Assembly (NCBI RefSeq): GCF_030825805.1
Contig: NZ_JAPJPF010000063.1
Coordinates: forward strand, 1 to 5,461
Reading direction: 5' to 3'
DNA length: 5,461 nucleotides
Source of the DNA: Streptococcus sp.
GTDB taxonomy: Bacteria > Bacillota > Bacilli > Lactobacillales > Streptococcaceae
The position numbers and the translations under genes are program-made. The notes under the pieces are model-generated. The model had not been told where the DNA came from. It searched no databases and was given only the letters and a program-made list of their open reading frames with translations. Position 1 is the first letter of the stretch, and the number at the start of each line of letters is the position of its first letter. Below are positions 1 to 5,461 of the stretch, piece by piece.

Positions 1-10
1 ATTCTACCAT
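1..10 (-). CDS. Start of next gene downstream, product unknown (partial)
   Basis: Only the first three codons (ATG GTA GAA, Met-Val-Glu) and one more base lie inside the window, so the product cannot be named. The start is supported by a strong Shine-Dalgarno AAAGGAG on the minus strand at 18-24, 7 nt before the ATG. It lies beyond the operon terminator (82-121) and behind its own leader with a 25-bp dyad (40-64), so it is probably a separately transcribed gene pointing the same way. Confidence 0.55.
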
Positions 11-39
11 GATGGTACTCCTTTGATTTTTATAGTTCT

Positions 40-64
40 ATTGTAAATGAAAACGCTTTACAAT
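40..64 (-). promoter_or_regulatory. 25-bp dyad with cre-like core, probable operator
   Basis: Seen: perfect 8-bp inverted arms ATTGTAAA (40-47) and TTTACAAT (57-64) flank a 9-bp spacer. The plus-strand string TGAAAACGCTTTAC (48-61) matches the CcpA cre consensus TGWAANCGNTNWCA at 12 of 14 positions; the last two bases are swapped. The dyad lies 30 to 54 bases upstream of the ATG at 10. The arms do not fit GlnR spacing (TGTNA-N7-TNACA). A -35-like TTGTAA (58-63, minus strand) overlaps one arm, but no -10 element at standard spacing is convincing, so the promoter position is not called. Inference: the site controls the gene starting at 10, by CcpA, by another repressor that reads the arms, or by both. 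Confidence 0.5.
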
Positions 65-81
65 GCTATGGCAGATCTCAC

Positions 82-121
82 AAAAAAGAAAAAGAGTTTT
101 GTGCAAGTTGCACAAAACTCT
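82..121 (-). terminator. Rho-independent terminator of the pnp-to-regulator operon
   Basis: On the minus strand a perfect 12-bp stem (arms 110-121 and 93-104) closes a 5-nt loop, AACTT. It runs straight into a T-rich tail, TTTTTCTTTTTT (82-93, of which the first T also closes the stem). It begins 14 nt after the stop codon of the regulator gene at 136. On the plus strand the stem is not followed by a T tract, so it should act only on the minus-strand operon. Confidence 0.93.
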
Positions 122-135
122 GGATTTGATTCCGT

Positions 136-996
136 TTAAATCACATCTTGTAAGACCAAATGATAGCACAGGGCTAGATCGGTCAGATTTTTCAACTGGA
201 GACCCGTCAACTCCTCCCATTTTTCAATCTTGTATTGAAGGGAATTGCGATGGAGATAAAGTTGCTGGGCCGCCTTGGTTACAACTGCCCCGTTGTCCCA
301 GAGGGCAACAATGATATCCTGCAACTGGTCTTGACTCCCAATCAACTGATGCAAGCCTTCTTTGATAGGATGGAGATCCAAATCTGCCTGCTCAATTCCC
401 CATAGGTAGAGTTGAGAAAAGCGGTAAACACCTTGATGCCCTTCTCGGATCCAGGCTCGAAAGGCTGCCCGTTCTGCTCGGATGACCGGGGATACTTTCC
501 CAGCTTTTGACTCGGTCCATACCTGCCCGACCATGATGGATAAGCGAATATTAAAATCATACTCCATGGCAGAGACGGTATCTTTTAAGATATCAGCCAC
601 AGTCAGCGACTGCTCTTGATCTAGAATGAGTACATAGTCCTGTCCACTCAGTTGCAAGACTGCCCGAAAGTTGGGCAAAAGCGTCTGCATCATCTCTAAC
701 CAGGAAGCCGTCCCTTCCGCTGTCGAGTGCGAGAGGTGGCAATAGACAAGTTGCATTTTTTTGATGACTTGAGGGGCTTCTCCCTTTCCATCAATCAAGT
801 ATTGGTACCAAGGATTGGGGGCAAGATCTTCCTCACTGCCCAACCAGGCAATCAATTGTTTCTCTCGTTCGGTTAGCTCTTCTTCCTTCAGTAGCAACCA
901 TTGCTGGGCCTGCAGAGGAATGGCTACATAACCAGCTGGTGGATTGGGGTGTTCCGTCACCTCTGCCTGAGGGAACCACTCTCTGATATTTTTCAC
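136..996 (-). CDS. PucR/CdaR-like protein with C-terminal helix-turn-helix
   Basis: A 286-residue predicted cytoplasmic DNA-binding protein. The C-terminus (about 239-286) carries the PucR-type HTH_30 pattern: V-T-K-A-A-Q-Q-L-Y-L, then HRNSLQYKIEKWEELTGLQL (249-268), then a final helix. In family terms this matches 'TA..L.iHRNTL.YRl.kieelTGldL'. The middle (about 90-205) reads like the CdaR GGDEF-like domain of such regulators, with a 'LLPNFRAVLQLSGQDYVLILD' type stretch and 'DFNIRLSIMVGQ', but no GGDEF catalytic motif. I see no signal peptide or membrane segment. The start is GTG at 996, because it shares one base with the mrnC stop (TAGTG) and has an AAGGA site 8 nt upstream (1005-1009); a longer reading from 1032 would lie inside mrnC without its own site. 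It is the last gene before the terminator. Targets and ligand are unknown; the regulator role is inferred from the family. Confidence 0.88.
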   Translation of the reverse strand: MKNIREWFPQAEVTEHPNPPAGYVAIPLQAQQWLLLKEEELTEREKQLIAWLGSEEDLAPNPWYQYLIDGKGEAPQVIKKMQLVYCHLSHSTAEGTASWLEMMQTLLPNFRAVLQLSGQDYVLILDQEQSLTVADILKDTVSAMEYDFNIRLSIMVGQVWTESKAGKVSPVIRAERAAFRAWIREGHQGVYRFSQLYLWGIEQADLDLHPIKEGLHQLIGSQDQLQDIIVALWDNGAVVTKAAQQLYLHRNSLQYKIEKWEELTGLQLKNLTDLALCYHLVLQDVI

Positions 997-1391
997 TATT
1001 TTGTTCCTTCTTCCACTTTTTGGATACACCAAGCTACCAATTCCTCTAAGCGGTTGATTTCATCCATCAGATGCAGGTAACCCATGACCGCTTCAAAACC
1101 CGTCGACATGCGATAGGTCACGACATCTGCATTTTTTGCCTTGGTATGGCTATTGGTATTGCGACCGCGCTTATAGATCTCGACTTCTTTCTCTGTCAAA
1201 AGCTCTTCTTCCAACATCATCGCAATCAGACTAGCCTGGGCCTTGGCAGAGACGTAGCGGGTTGCAGCTTGGTGAAGTTTATTAGGCTTGGTCATCCCTT
1301 GAAAAATCAGGTGCTTACGAATATACATGGAATAGACCGCATCTCCCTCAAAGGCCAGGGCGATTCCATTGATTAGATTGACATCAATCAC
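996..1391 (-). CDS. mrnC: Mini-ribonuclease III (23S rRNA maturation)
   Basis: A 131-residue RNase III-type nuclease made of the catalytic domain alone, with no double-stranded-RNA-binding domain, as expected for Mini-III. Known role: final trimming of the 23S rRNA 5' and 3' ends in Firmicutes. Motifs seen: [11 protein letters not shown] (11-21) with the catalytic Asp17, [17 protein letters not shown] (74-90), and [13 protein letters not shown] (96-108) with the conserved acidic Glu100. The start is GTG at 1391, inside the 3' end of cysS (8-nt overlap, GTGATTGA). The site AAGGTGG (1396-1402) precedes it; counted from the AAGG part the spacing is 7 nt. The overlap upstream and the TAGTG junction downstream suggest translational coupling. 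The cysS-mrnC pairing is common in Firmicutes. Confidence 0.96.
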   Translation of the reverse strand: MIDVNLINGIALAFEGDAVYSMYIRKHLIFQGMTKPNKLHQAATRYVSAKAQASLIAMMLEEELLTEKEVEIYKRGRNTNSHTKAKNADVVTYRMSTGFEAVMGYLHLMDEINRLEELVAWCIQKVEEGTK

Positions 1392-2727
1392 GTGTCCACC
1401 TTACACCTTCTTTTGTATCCAAGAGCTTGATTCCTTGCGCAGCCAATTCATCGCGAATGGCATCTGCTCGCGCAAAATCTTTATTAGCCCGCGCTTCTTG
1501 ACGTTCCGCGATCAAGGCTTCAATATCTGCATCCAAGACTTCCTCGACAAAGACCACTCCAAAGACTTCTAGCATCTTGGTCAAGGCATCCTTAACGTCT
1601 TGGTTGTAGTGACCTGAATTGATCCATTTGGTCAATTCAAAGACGACAGTAATTCCGTTCGCTGCATTGATATCTTCATCCATGGCCGCGATAAACTTGT
1701 CCACAAAGCCTTGCAAGTCTGCTGGATCCACTTCTCCTGTGAACGGTTGCTCATAGGTATTTTTCAAATACTTGAGGTTGGTCTCCGCATCGCGTACCGC
1801 TTTTTCTGTGAAGTTAATGGGCTTGCGGTAGTGCTGGGTCGCAAAGAAGAAGCGAAGGACTTGGCCGTCGATGGTCTTCAATGCATCATGCACAGTAATG
1901 AAGTTACCTAAGGACTTGGACATCTTGACATTGTCGATATTGACAAAGCCATTGTGCATCCAGTAGTTGGCAAAAGTTTTGCCTGTTTTGGCTTCAGACT
2001 GGGCAATTTCATTGGTATGGTGTGGAAACTCAAGGTCAGCTCCACCACCATGGATATCAATGGTATCGCCTAAAATCCCCGTTGACATGACTGAACACTC
2101 GATGTGCCAGCCAGGACGACCAGGTCCCCAAGGGCTGTCCCAAGAAACTTCACCCGGCTTCGCAGCTTTCCAAAGGGCAAAGTCGACTGGATTTTCCTTG
2201 CGAGCAGTTTCCTCATCTGTCCGACCAGAAGCGCCTAGCTCCAAGTCTTCTAGAGTTTTGTTGGCTAACTTAGCATAGTTGTGGGATTTTTCCACACGGA
2301 AATAAACATCCCCTTGGCTCTCGTAGGCATAGCCTTTTTCGATCAAATCAGCGACAAAGCGAATGATGTCGTCCATAAACTCGACCACACGAGGGTGGCG
2401 GGTTGCAGGTTTGACCCCGAGAGCCGTCACGTCTTCACGAAAAGCCGCAATGTACTTGTCTGCCACTTCCTGAGGACTAATGCCTTCTTCTTTAGCACGG
2501 TTGATAATCTTATCATCCACATCTGTAAAGTTGGAAATGTAGTTAACCTCGTAGCCACGATACTCAAAATAGCGACGAATCGTGTCAAAGGCTACCGTTG
2601 AACGGGCATTCCCAACGTGGATATAGTTGTAAACTGTTGGCCCACAAACATACATGCGGACCTTTCCTTCTTCGATTGGGACAAATTCTCGCAAATCACG
2701 AGACATGGTGTCATAAATTTTAATCAT
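1384..2727 (-). CDS. cysS: Cysteinyl-tRNA synthetase
   Basis: A full-length class I aminoacyl-tRNA synthetase of 447 residues that attaches cysteine to tRNA-Cys in the cytoplasm. Seen: the first zinc ligand Cys28 in [19 protein letters not shown] (25-43), which contains the HIGH-type signature HVGN (37-40). The other zinc ligands are Cys211 in GWHIECS, and His236 and Glu240 in [14 protein letters not shown] (227-240). The adenylate loop KMSKS is at 268-272. The C-terminal anticodon-binding region ends in GVRWTRD, a usual streptococcal ending. The start is ATG at 2727, not the in-frame GTG at 2736, because that GTG touches the Shine-Dalgarno itself while the ATG sits 8 nt after AAGGGAG. The gene follows the reductase-like gene by 17 nt and overlaps mrnC by 8 nt. 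Together with cysE it makes this a cysteine supply-and-use cluster. Confidence 0.98.
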   Translation of the reverse strand: MIKIYDTMSRDLREFVPIEEGKVRMYVCGPTVYNYIHVGNARSTVAFDTIRRYFEYRGYEVNYISNFTDVDDKIINRAKEEGISPQEVADKYIAAFREDVTALGVKPATRHPRVVEFMDDIIRFVADLIEKGYAYESQGDVYFRVEKSHNYAKLANKTLEDLELGASGRTDEETARKENPVDFALWKAAKPGEVSWDSPWGPGRPGWHIECSVMSTGILGDTIDIHGGGADLEFPHHTNEIAQSEAKTGKTFANYWMHNGFVNIDNVKMSKSLGNFITVHDALKTIDGQVLRFFFATQHYRKPINFTEKAVRDAETNLKYLKNTYEQPFTGEVDPADLQGFVDKFIAAMDEDINAANGITVVFELTKWINSGHYNQDVKDALTKMLEVFGVVFVEEVLDADIEALIAERQEARANKDFARADAIRDELAAQGIKLLDTKEGVRWTRD

Positions 2728-2735
2728 GCGGTCCA

Positions 2736-2742
2736 CTCCCTT
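2736..2742 (-). promoter_or_regulatory. Ribosome binding site that fixes the cysS start
   Basis: AAGGGAG on the minus strand lies 8 nt before the ATG at 2727. A GTG at 2734-2736 is in frame with cysS but overlaps the last G of this site, so it cannot serve as the start. The true protein is therefore three residues shorter than the longest open frame. The site sits in the 17-nt gap after the stop codon of the upstream reductase-like gene. Confidence 0.85.
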
Positions 2743-2744
2743 CT

Positions 2745-3266
2745 CTATTTCTGACTTTTTCGGCTGAAAACCAGCTCTGCAAAAGGGCCAAATTGTCTGA
2801 GGCTATCCAGTTGGTAAAAGCGCTGCCCTTCCTCTTGGGTAAAGAGGGGAACCCCCTTTCCTAGGATAAGGGGCGCTATCTGAATAATGAGGTGGTCGAA
2901 AAGATCCGCATCCAAGAGCGGTCCTACCAAGGAATTACCACCTATCACAAAGACATTTTTGCCTTTGTCAATCTGGCGAACAAAGTCCACCACATCCCCA
3001 GCTACTGGCTGGTAATTGCTGACAGGCAGCTGCCTATCATGCGTAAAGACATAGTTTTCCGTAGCTTGATAAAAACTTTCTACATCTTGCAAATCTTGGA
3101 TTTCCTCAAAGGTCCGCTTGCCCATGATGGTGATATCCATTTGCCTGTAAAAGTCATCATAGCCTGTATCCTCTACAGAACCAAGCTGATGCAGCCAGTC
3201 TATCCTGTGCTGGCTGTCTGCCAAGTAGCCATCCATGGTGATACAGCCGTAAAAATATACTGCCAT
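2745..3266 (-). CDS. RibD C-terminal/dihydrofolate-reductase-like protein
   Basis: A 173-residue, single-domain protein of the DHFR/RibD_C fold, which usually binds NADPH. Seen: the N-terminal strand and loop VYFYGCITMDGYLAD (3-17), IMGKRTFEE (47-55) in the place of the cofactor-contacting 'GR.T.e' segment, VFVIGGNSLVGPLLDADLFD (105-124) with the paired Gly109-Gly110, and LILGKGVPLF (133-142), a typical RibD_C ending. There is no deaminase domain, so it is not a complete RibD. It resembles the free-standing YwjB/YyaP-type proteins, whose substrates are mostly unknown, and it should not be called folA. The start is ATG at 3266. Its nearest purine site, GAAAGG, ends 11 nt upstream, which is rather long. 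It lies between cysE and cysS, and the link to cysteine metabolism is unexplained. Confidence 0.88.
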   Translation of the reverse strand: MAVYFYGCITMDGYLADSQHRIDWLHQLGSVEDTGYDDFYRQMDITIMGKRTFEEIQDLQDVESFYQATENYVFTHDRQLPVSNYQPVAGDVVDFVRQIDKGKNVFVIGGNSLVGPLLDADLFDHLIIQIAPLILGKGVPLFTQEEGQRFYQLDSLRQFGPFAELVFSRKSQK

Positions 3267-3274
3267 TCTTGTAG

Positions 3275-3494
3275 TTACCTTTCTAGTTCCTTTCCTATTG
3301 TCAAAGCGATAGTGAAAAAAATCATGGCATCAGCTGTCCGCTCTTCATGGCGGGTATCCCAGGTTCGGTTATGATGATCCACATAGTCAGCTGTGTAGAA
3401 GAACCGTTAGACTTTACTCTTGCGAAATTGACTCCAAGCCTTCTTTCAGTTCAAGGACTACCTGGTTCAAAATAGCATCTGGTAAATATGACAG
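3275..3494 (-). pseudogene. Decayed small ORF (about 73 codons) between cysE and the reductase-like gene
   Basis: No intact gene fills 3267-3542, but three overlapping frames join into one coherent peptide. Segment 1 starts behind a perfect AGGAGG (3502-3507), 7 nt before CTG at 3494, and reads SYLPDAILNQVVLELKEGL before running to a stop at 3414. Segment 2, in a second frame, reads GVNFARVKSNGS. Segment 3, in a third frame (3275-3406), reads FYTADYVDHHNRTWD, then TRHEERTADAMIFFTIALT, and ends GKELER with TAA. One missing base near 3434-3444 and one near 3397-3403 would restore a single frame, and CTG could be a mutated ATG. The stop falls 8 nt before the next start, like a normal operon gene. 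I do not recognise the family. Alternatives are sequencing errors, a 32-residue ORF from ATG at 3512, or chance. Confidence 0.5.
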
Positions 3495-3516
3495 GTCGGT
3501 TCCTCCTGTCATATTT
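3484..3516. repeat. Perfect 12-bp inverted repeat (hairpin) after cysE
   Basis: Arms AAATATGACAGG (3484-3495) and CCTGTCATATTT (3505-3516) are perfectly complementary around a 9-nt loop. On the minus strand the hairpin starts 26 nt after the cysE stop codon. It takes up the AGGAGG Shine-Dalgarno (3502-3507, half in the stem and half in the loop) and the CTG at 3494. Neither strand shows a T tract after the stem, so it is not a standard terminator. Possible roles are masking a ribosome binding site, stabilising the 3' end of upstream mRNA or marking a processing site; none is shown. Confidence 0.75.
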
Positions 3517-3542
3517 CACTTCGATAACTTTGCCAACCTTTT

Positions 3543-4160
3543 CTAAAGACTTGATGAATGGTGACTGGCTTCCTTAGCATGCTCCATCTTACTCACATAG
3601 TATTCGCGTTTTTCTTCTTCTTGGTGAATGATTGGCTCATCCTTCTTACCGTGAACACGAACAATTTTAGCAGGGATTCCGACAACGGTCACATCACTCG
3701 GTACATCGGAGACCACGACCGCTCCCGCTCCTACTTTGGCCTTGGCCCCAATCTCAATCGGACCGATGACCTGAGCATGAGCGGAGACCAAAGCTCCCTC
3801 ACGAACCGTTGGATGGCGCTTCCCTGTATCCTTTCCAGTGCCACCGAGCGTCACCCCATGGTAGAGCATAACGCCTTTTTCAACAACGGCTGTCTCACCA
3901 ATAACGAGACCTGCCCCGTGGTCGATAAAAACTCCCGAAGCAATGGTCGCACCTGGATGGATCTCAATCTGGGTCCAAAAACGCCAGAACTGACTATGCA
4001 TCCGAGCTAGGAGTTTAAAGCCATGGTTCCACAAAAAGTGAGAAACACGGTGAGCAGCCAGTGCTTTAACCCCTGGATAGGTCAAGAGGACCTCCAGCGA
4101 GGTACGTGCTGCTGGGTCATTTTCTTTTACAATATCAATGGTTTCACGCCACCATCCCAT
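3543..4160 (-). CDS. cysE: Serine O-acetyltransferase
   Basis: A 205-residue enzyme that transfers acetyl from acetyl-CoA to L-serine, giving O-acetylserine for cysteine synthesis in the cytoplasm. It is the short Gram-positive form, lacking most of the long N-terminal domain of the enterobacterial enzyme. Seen: an N-terminal helical part (1-60), then left-handed beta-helix hexapeptide repeats from about 65. IEIHPGA (65-71) and FIDHGAGLVIGE (78-89) hold the active site: His81 matches E. coli His158, and Glu66 stands where E. coli has Asp143, a change I believe common in this class. YHGVTLGGTGKDTGKRHPTV (100-119) and VGIPAKIVRVHG follow. The charged tail (about 173-205) extends past the CoA-binding part. 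ATG at 4160 follows AAAGGAG with 6-nt spacing. The gene starts 24 nt after pnp. Confidence 0.97.
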   Translation of the reverse strand: MGWWRETIDIVKENDPAARTSLEVLLTYPGVKALAAHRVSHFLWNHGFKLLARMHSQFWRFWTQIEIHPGATIASGVFIDHGAGLVIGETAVVEKGVMLYHGVTLGGTGKDTGKRHPTVREGALVSAHAQVIGPIEIGAKAKVGAGAVVVSDVPSDVTVVGIPAKIVRVHGKKDEPIIHQEEEKREYYVSKMEHAKEASHHSSSL

Positions 4161-4184
4161 ACCGTGCTCCTTTCTTTTGATTAT

Positions 4185-5461
4185 TTATTCTTTTGTTTCT
4201 TGACCTGCATCTTTGGCAAAGTCTTTTCTCGGTTTGTGGTGACGAGGACGATCGCCATGACGATGACCCTTATCCCCTTTTTCTTCTGCATGTTCCGGTT
4301 TTGGAGGACGAGGAAGAAGAGCTTTCATCGAAGCATCGACACGACCTTTTTCATCAATCTTGATGACCTTGACATCGACTTCGTCTCCGATTTCCACTAA
4401 ATCTTCGACGCGGTTGGTGCGAGTCCAAGCCATTTCAGAGATGTGAACGAGGGCATCCGTCTTGTCAAAGAGGTTGACAAAGGCACCGAATTTCTCGATC
4501 CGCACAACTTTGGCATGGTAGACTTCGTCCACTTTAGCTTCACGAACCAGACCAGCAATGATCTCTTTGGCACGGTTGATGGCCGCTTGGTCGCTCGAGT
4601 AGATAGACACGTTTCCTTCTTCGTCGATATCAATCTTAACGCCTGTTTCAGCGATGATTTTATCGATGGTTTCTCCACCTTTACCGATGACAATCTTGAT
4701 CTTGTCCACATCAATCTTGATGGTATCAATTTTCGGAGCAGTTGGAGCCAATTCTGGACGAACTTCTGGAATCGTTGCTTCAATCACGTCAAGGATTTCA
4801 AAACGAGCTTTCTTGGCTTGGGCAAGAGCTTCCGTCAAGATTTCCGCAGTAATCCCTTGGATCTTGATATCCATTTGAAGGGCTGTAATCCCGTCACGAG
4901 TACCTGCAACCTTAAAGTCCATATCTCCAAAGTGGTCTTCCAAACCTTGGATATCTGTCAATACGGTGTAGTTGTTTCCATCTGAAATGAGACCCATAGC
5001 AATACCTGCTACTGGCGCCTTAATTGGCACACCACCAGCCATGAGGGCAAGAGTTCCCGCACAGATAGATGCTTGAGATGAAGAACCATTTGATTCCAAT
5101 ACTTCTGCTACTAGACGAATCGCATATGGGAATTCTTCCAGGCTTGGCAAGACTTGAGCAAGAGCACGCTCACCAAGAGCACCGTGACCAATTTCACGAC
5201 GACCAGGTGCACCGTAACGACCAGTTTCCCCTACAGAATATTGTGGGAAGTTATAGTGGTGCATAAAGCGTTTCTTGTACTCTGGGTCCAAACCATCGAT
5301 GATTTGCGTTTCCCCCATTGGCGCCAAAGTCAAGATAGAAAGAGCTTGAGTTTGTCCACGCGTAAAGAGACCTGAACCGTGAACACGAGGAAGGAAGTCA
5401 ACAACCGCATCCAAAGGACGGATTTCATCGACCTTACGACCATCAGGACGTACCTTGTCTT
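4185..5461 (-). CDS. pnp: Polynucleotide phosphorylase, C-terminal part (5' end outside window)
   Basis: A 3'-to-5' phosphorolytic exoribonuclease acting in mRNA decay. The frame stays open to the window edge, so 424 complete codons of the C-terminal part are present. Residue numbers count from the first complete codon. Second RNase PH core: [11 protein letters not shown] (28-38), [20 protein letters not shown] (80-99), [14 protein letters not shown] (122-135), and DHFGDMDF (175-182), whose Asp175 and Asp181 match the E. coli catalytic pair 486/492. KH domain: about 246-305, with the GXXG loop in IGKGGETI (258-265). S1 domain: about 313-380, with FGAFVNL and [10 protein letters not shown]. 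The tail (385-424) is proline- and charge-rich with a [16 protein letters not shown] stretch, and is probably disordered. The TTG at 5414 is an internal Leu codon, not a start. The gene ends 24 nt before cysE and heads the visible operon. Confidence 0.98.
   Translation of the reverse strand, partial: DKVRPDGRKVDEIRPLDAVVDFLPRVHGSGLFTRGQTQALSILTLAPMGETQIIDGLDPEYKKRFMHHYNFPQYSVGETGRYGAPGRREIGHGALGERALAQVLPSLEEFPYAIRLVAEVLESNGSSSQASICAGTLALMAGGVPIKAPVAGIAMGLISDGNNYTVLTDIQGLEDHFGDMDFKVAGTRDGITALQMDIKIQGITAEILTEALAQAKKARFEILDVIEATIPEVRPELAPTAPKIDTIKIDVDKIKIVIGKGGETIDKIIAETGVKIDIDEEGNVSIYSSDQAAINRAKEIIAGLVREAKVDEVYHAKVVRIEKFGAFVNLFDKTDALVHISEMAWTRTNRVEDLVEIGDEVDVKVIKIDEKGRVDASMKALLPRPPKPEHAEEKGDKGHRHGDRPRHHKPRKDFAKDAGQETKE

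Noticed and set aside
997..1032. Twelve-residue N-terminal extension of the regulator ([12 protein letters not shown])
   Set aside because: It lies inside mrnC with no ribosome binding site, whereas GTG at 996 has AAGGA 8 nt upstream and a TAGTG junction.
3267..3320. TTGACA on the minus strand as a -35 box for the reductase-like gene
   Set aside because: No -10 element is found at 16-18 nt spacing, so no promoter is called.
2892..3374. 160-codon plus-strand open frame across the reductase-like gene and the decayed ORF
   Set aside because: It is antisense to a well-supported domain, shows no convincing start signal and has low-complexity hydrophobic content without motifs.
3496..3507. AGGAACCGA-like string resembling the T-box core (TGGAACCGCG), which would suggest a Cys T-box before cysS
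   Set aside because: The match is partial, lies in the loop of a simple hairpin, has no competing terminator with a T tract, and I find no T-box Stem I features upstream.
3457..3572. Open frame reading FIKSLEKVGKVIEVKYD that overlaps the cysE end
   Set aside because: It has no start codon. The cysE C-terminus it overlaps looks like the usual streptococcal one, and the frame stops inside the decayed ORF, so it is probably chance.
4397..4783. 128-codon open frame on the minus strand in another frame inside pnp
   Set aside because: It lies wholly within pnp. Its Ser/Leu/Lys/Thr-rich sequence is a shifted reading of the KH and S1 region, with no family resemblance.
4443..4985. 180-codon open frame on the plus strand opposite pnp
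   Set aside because: It is fully antisense to conserved PNPase KH/S1 coding sequence, has no recognisable domain, and comes from the codon bias of pnp.

Overview
The window looks like a chromosomal core-genome segment from a low-to-mid GC Firmicute, most likely a Streptococcus of the mitis/sanguinis type. The basis is the gene order pnp-cysE-cysS-mrnC, the AGGAG-type ribosome binding sites, and protein sequences that read as typical streptococcal CysE, CysS and Mini-III. The species cannot be fixed from this window alone. All convincing genes are on the minus strand, so the operon reads from right to left.

Layout in reading direction. (1) 5461-4185: the C-terminal part of polynucleotide phosphorylase (pnp), cut by the window edge, with the second RNase PH core, KH and S1 domains and a basic His/Arg-rich tail. 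(2) 4160-3543: cysE, serine acetyltransferase. (3) 3542-3267: no intact gene, but apparent remains of a small ORF of about 73 codons, with a lost start codon and two frameshifts, plus a perfect 12-bp hairpin over its ribosome binding site. (4) 3266-2745: a RibD_C/dihydrofolate-reductase-like protein. (5) 2727-1384: cysS, cysteinyl-tRNA synthetase. (6) 1391-996: mrnC, Mini-ribonuclease III. (7) 996-136: a regulator-like protein with a PucR-type C-terminal helix-turn-helix. (8) 121-82: a strong intrinsic terminator closing the operon. (9) 64-1: a leader with a 25-bp dyad containing a cre-like core, then a good Shine-Dalgarno sequence and the first codons of the next gene, also on the minus strand.

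Functionally, the run joins RNA turnover and processing (PNPase, Mini-III) to cysteine supply and use (CysE makes O-acetylserine, CysS charges tRNA-Cys). Spacing is tight throughout: 24 nt between pnp and cysE, 17 nt between the reductase-like gene and cysS, an 8-nt overlap between cysS and mrnC, and a 1-nt overlap between mrnC and the regulator. Both overlapping genes use GTG starts, which suggests translational coupling. I see no convincing internal promoter in the gaps. Most of the window is ordinary conserved sequence. The parts worth a second look are the decayed ORF and its hairpin at 3275-3516, the dyad at 40-64, and the unassigned regulator and reductase-like genes carried in the operon.
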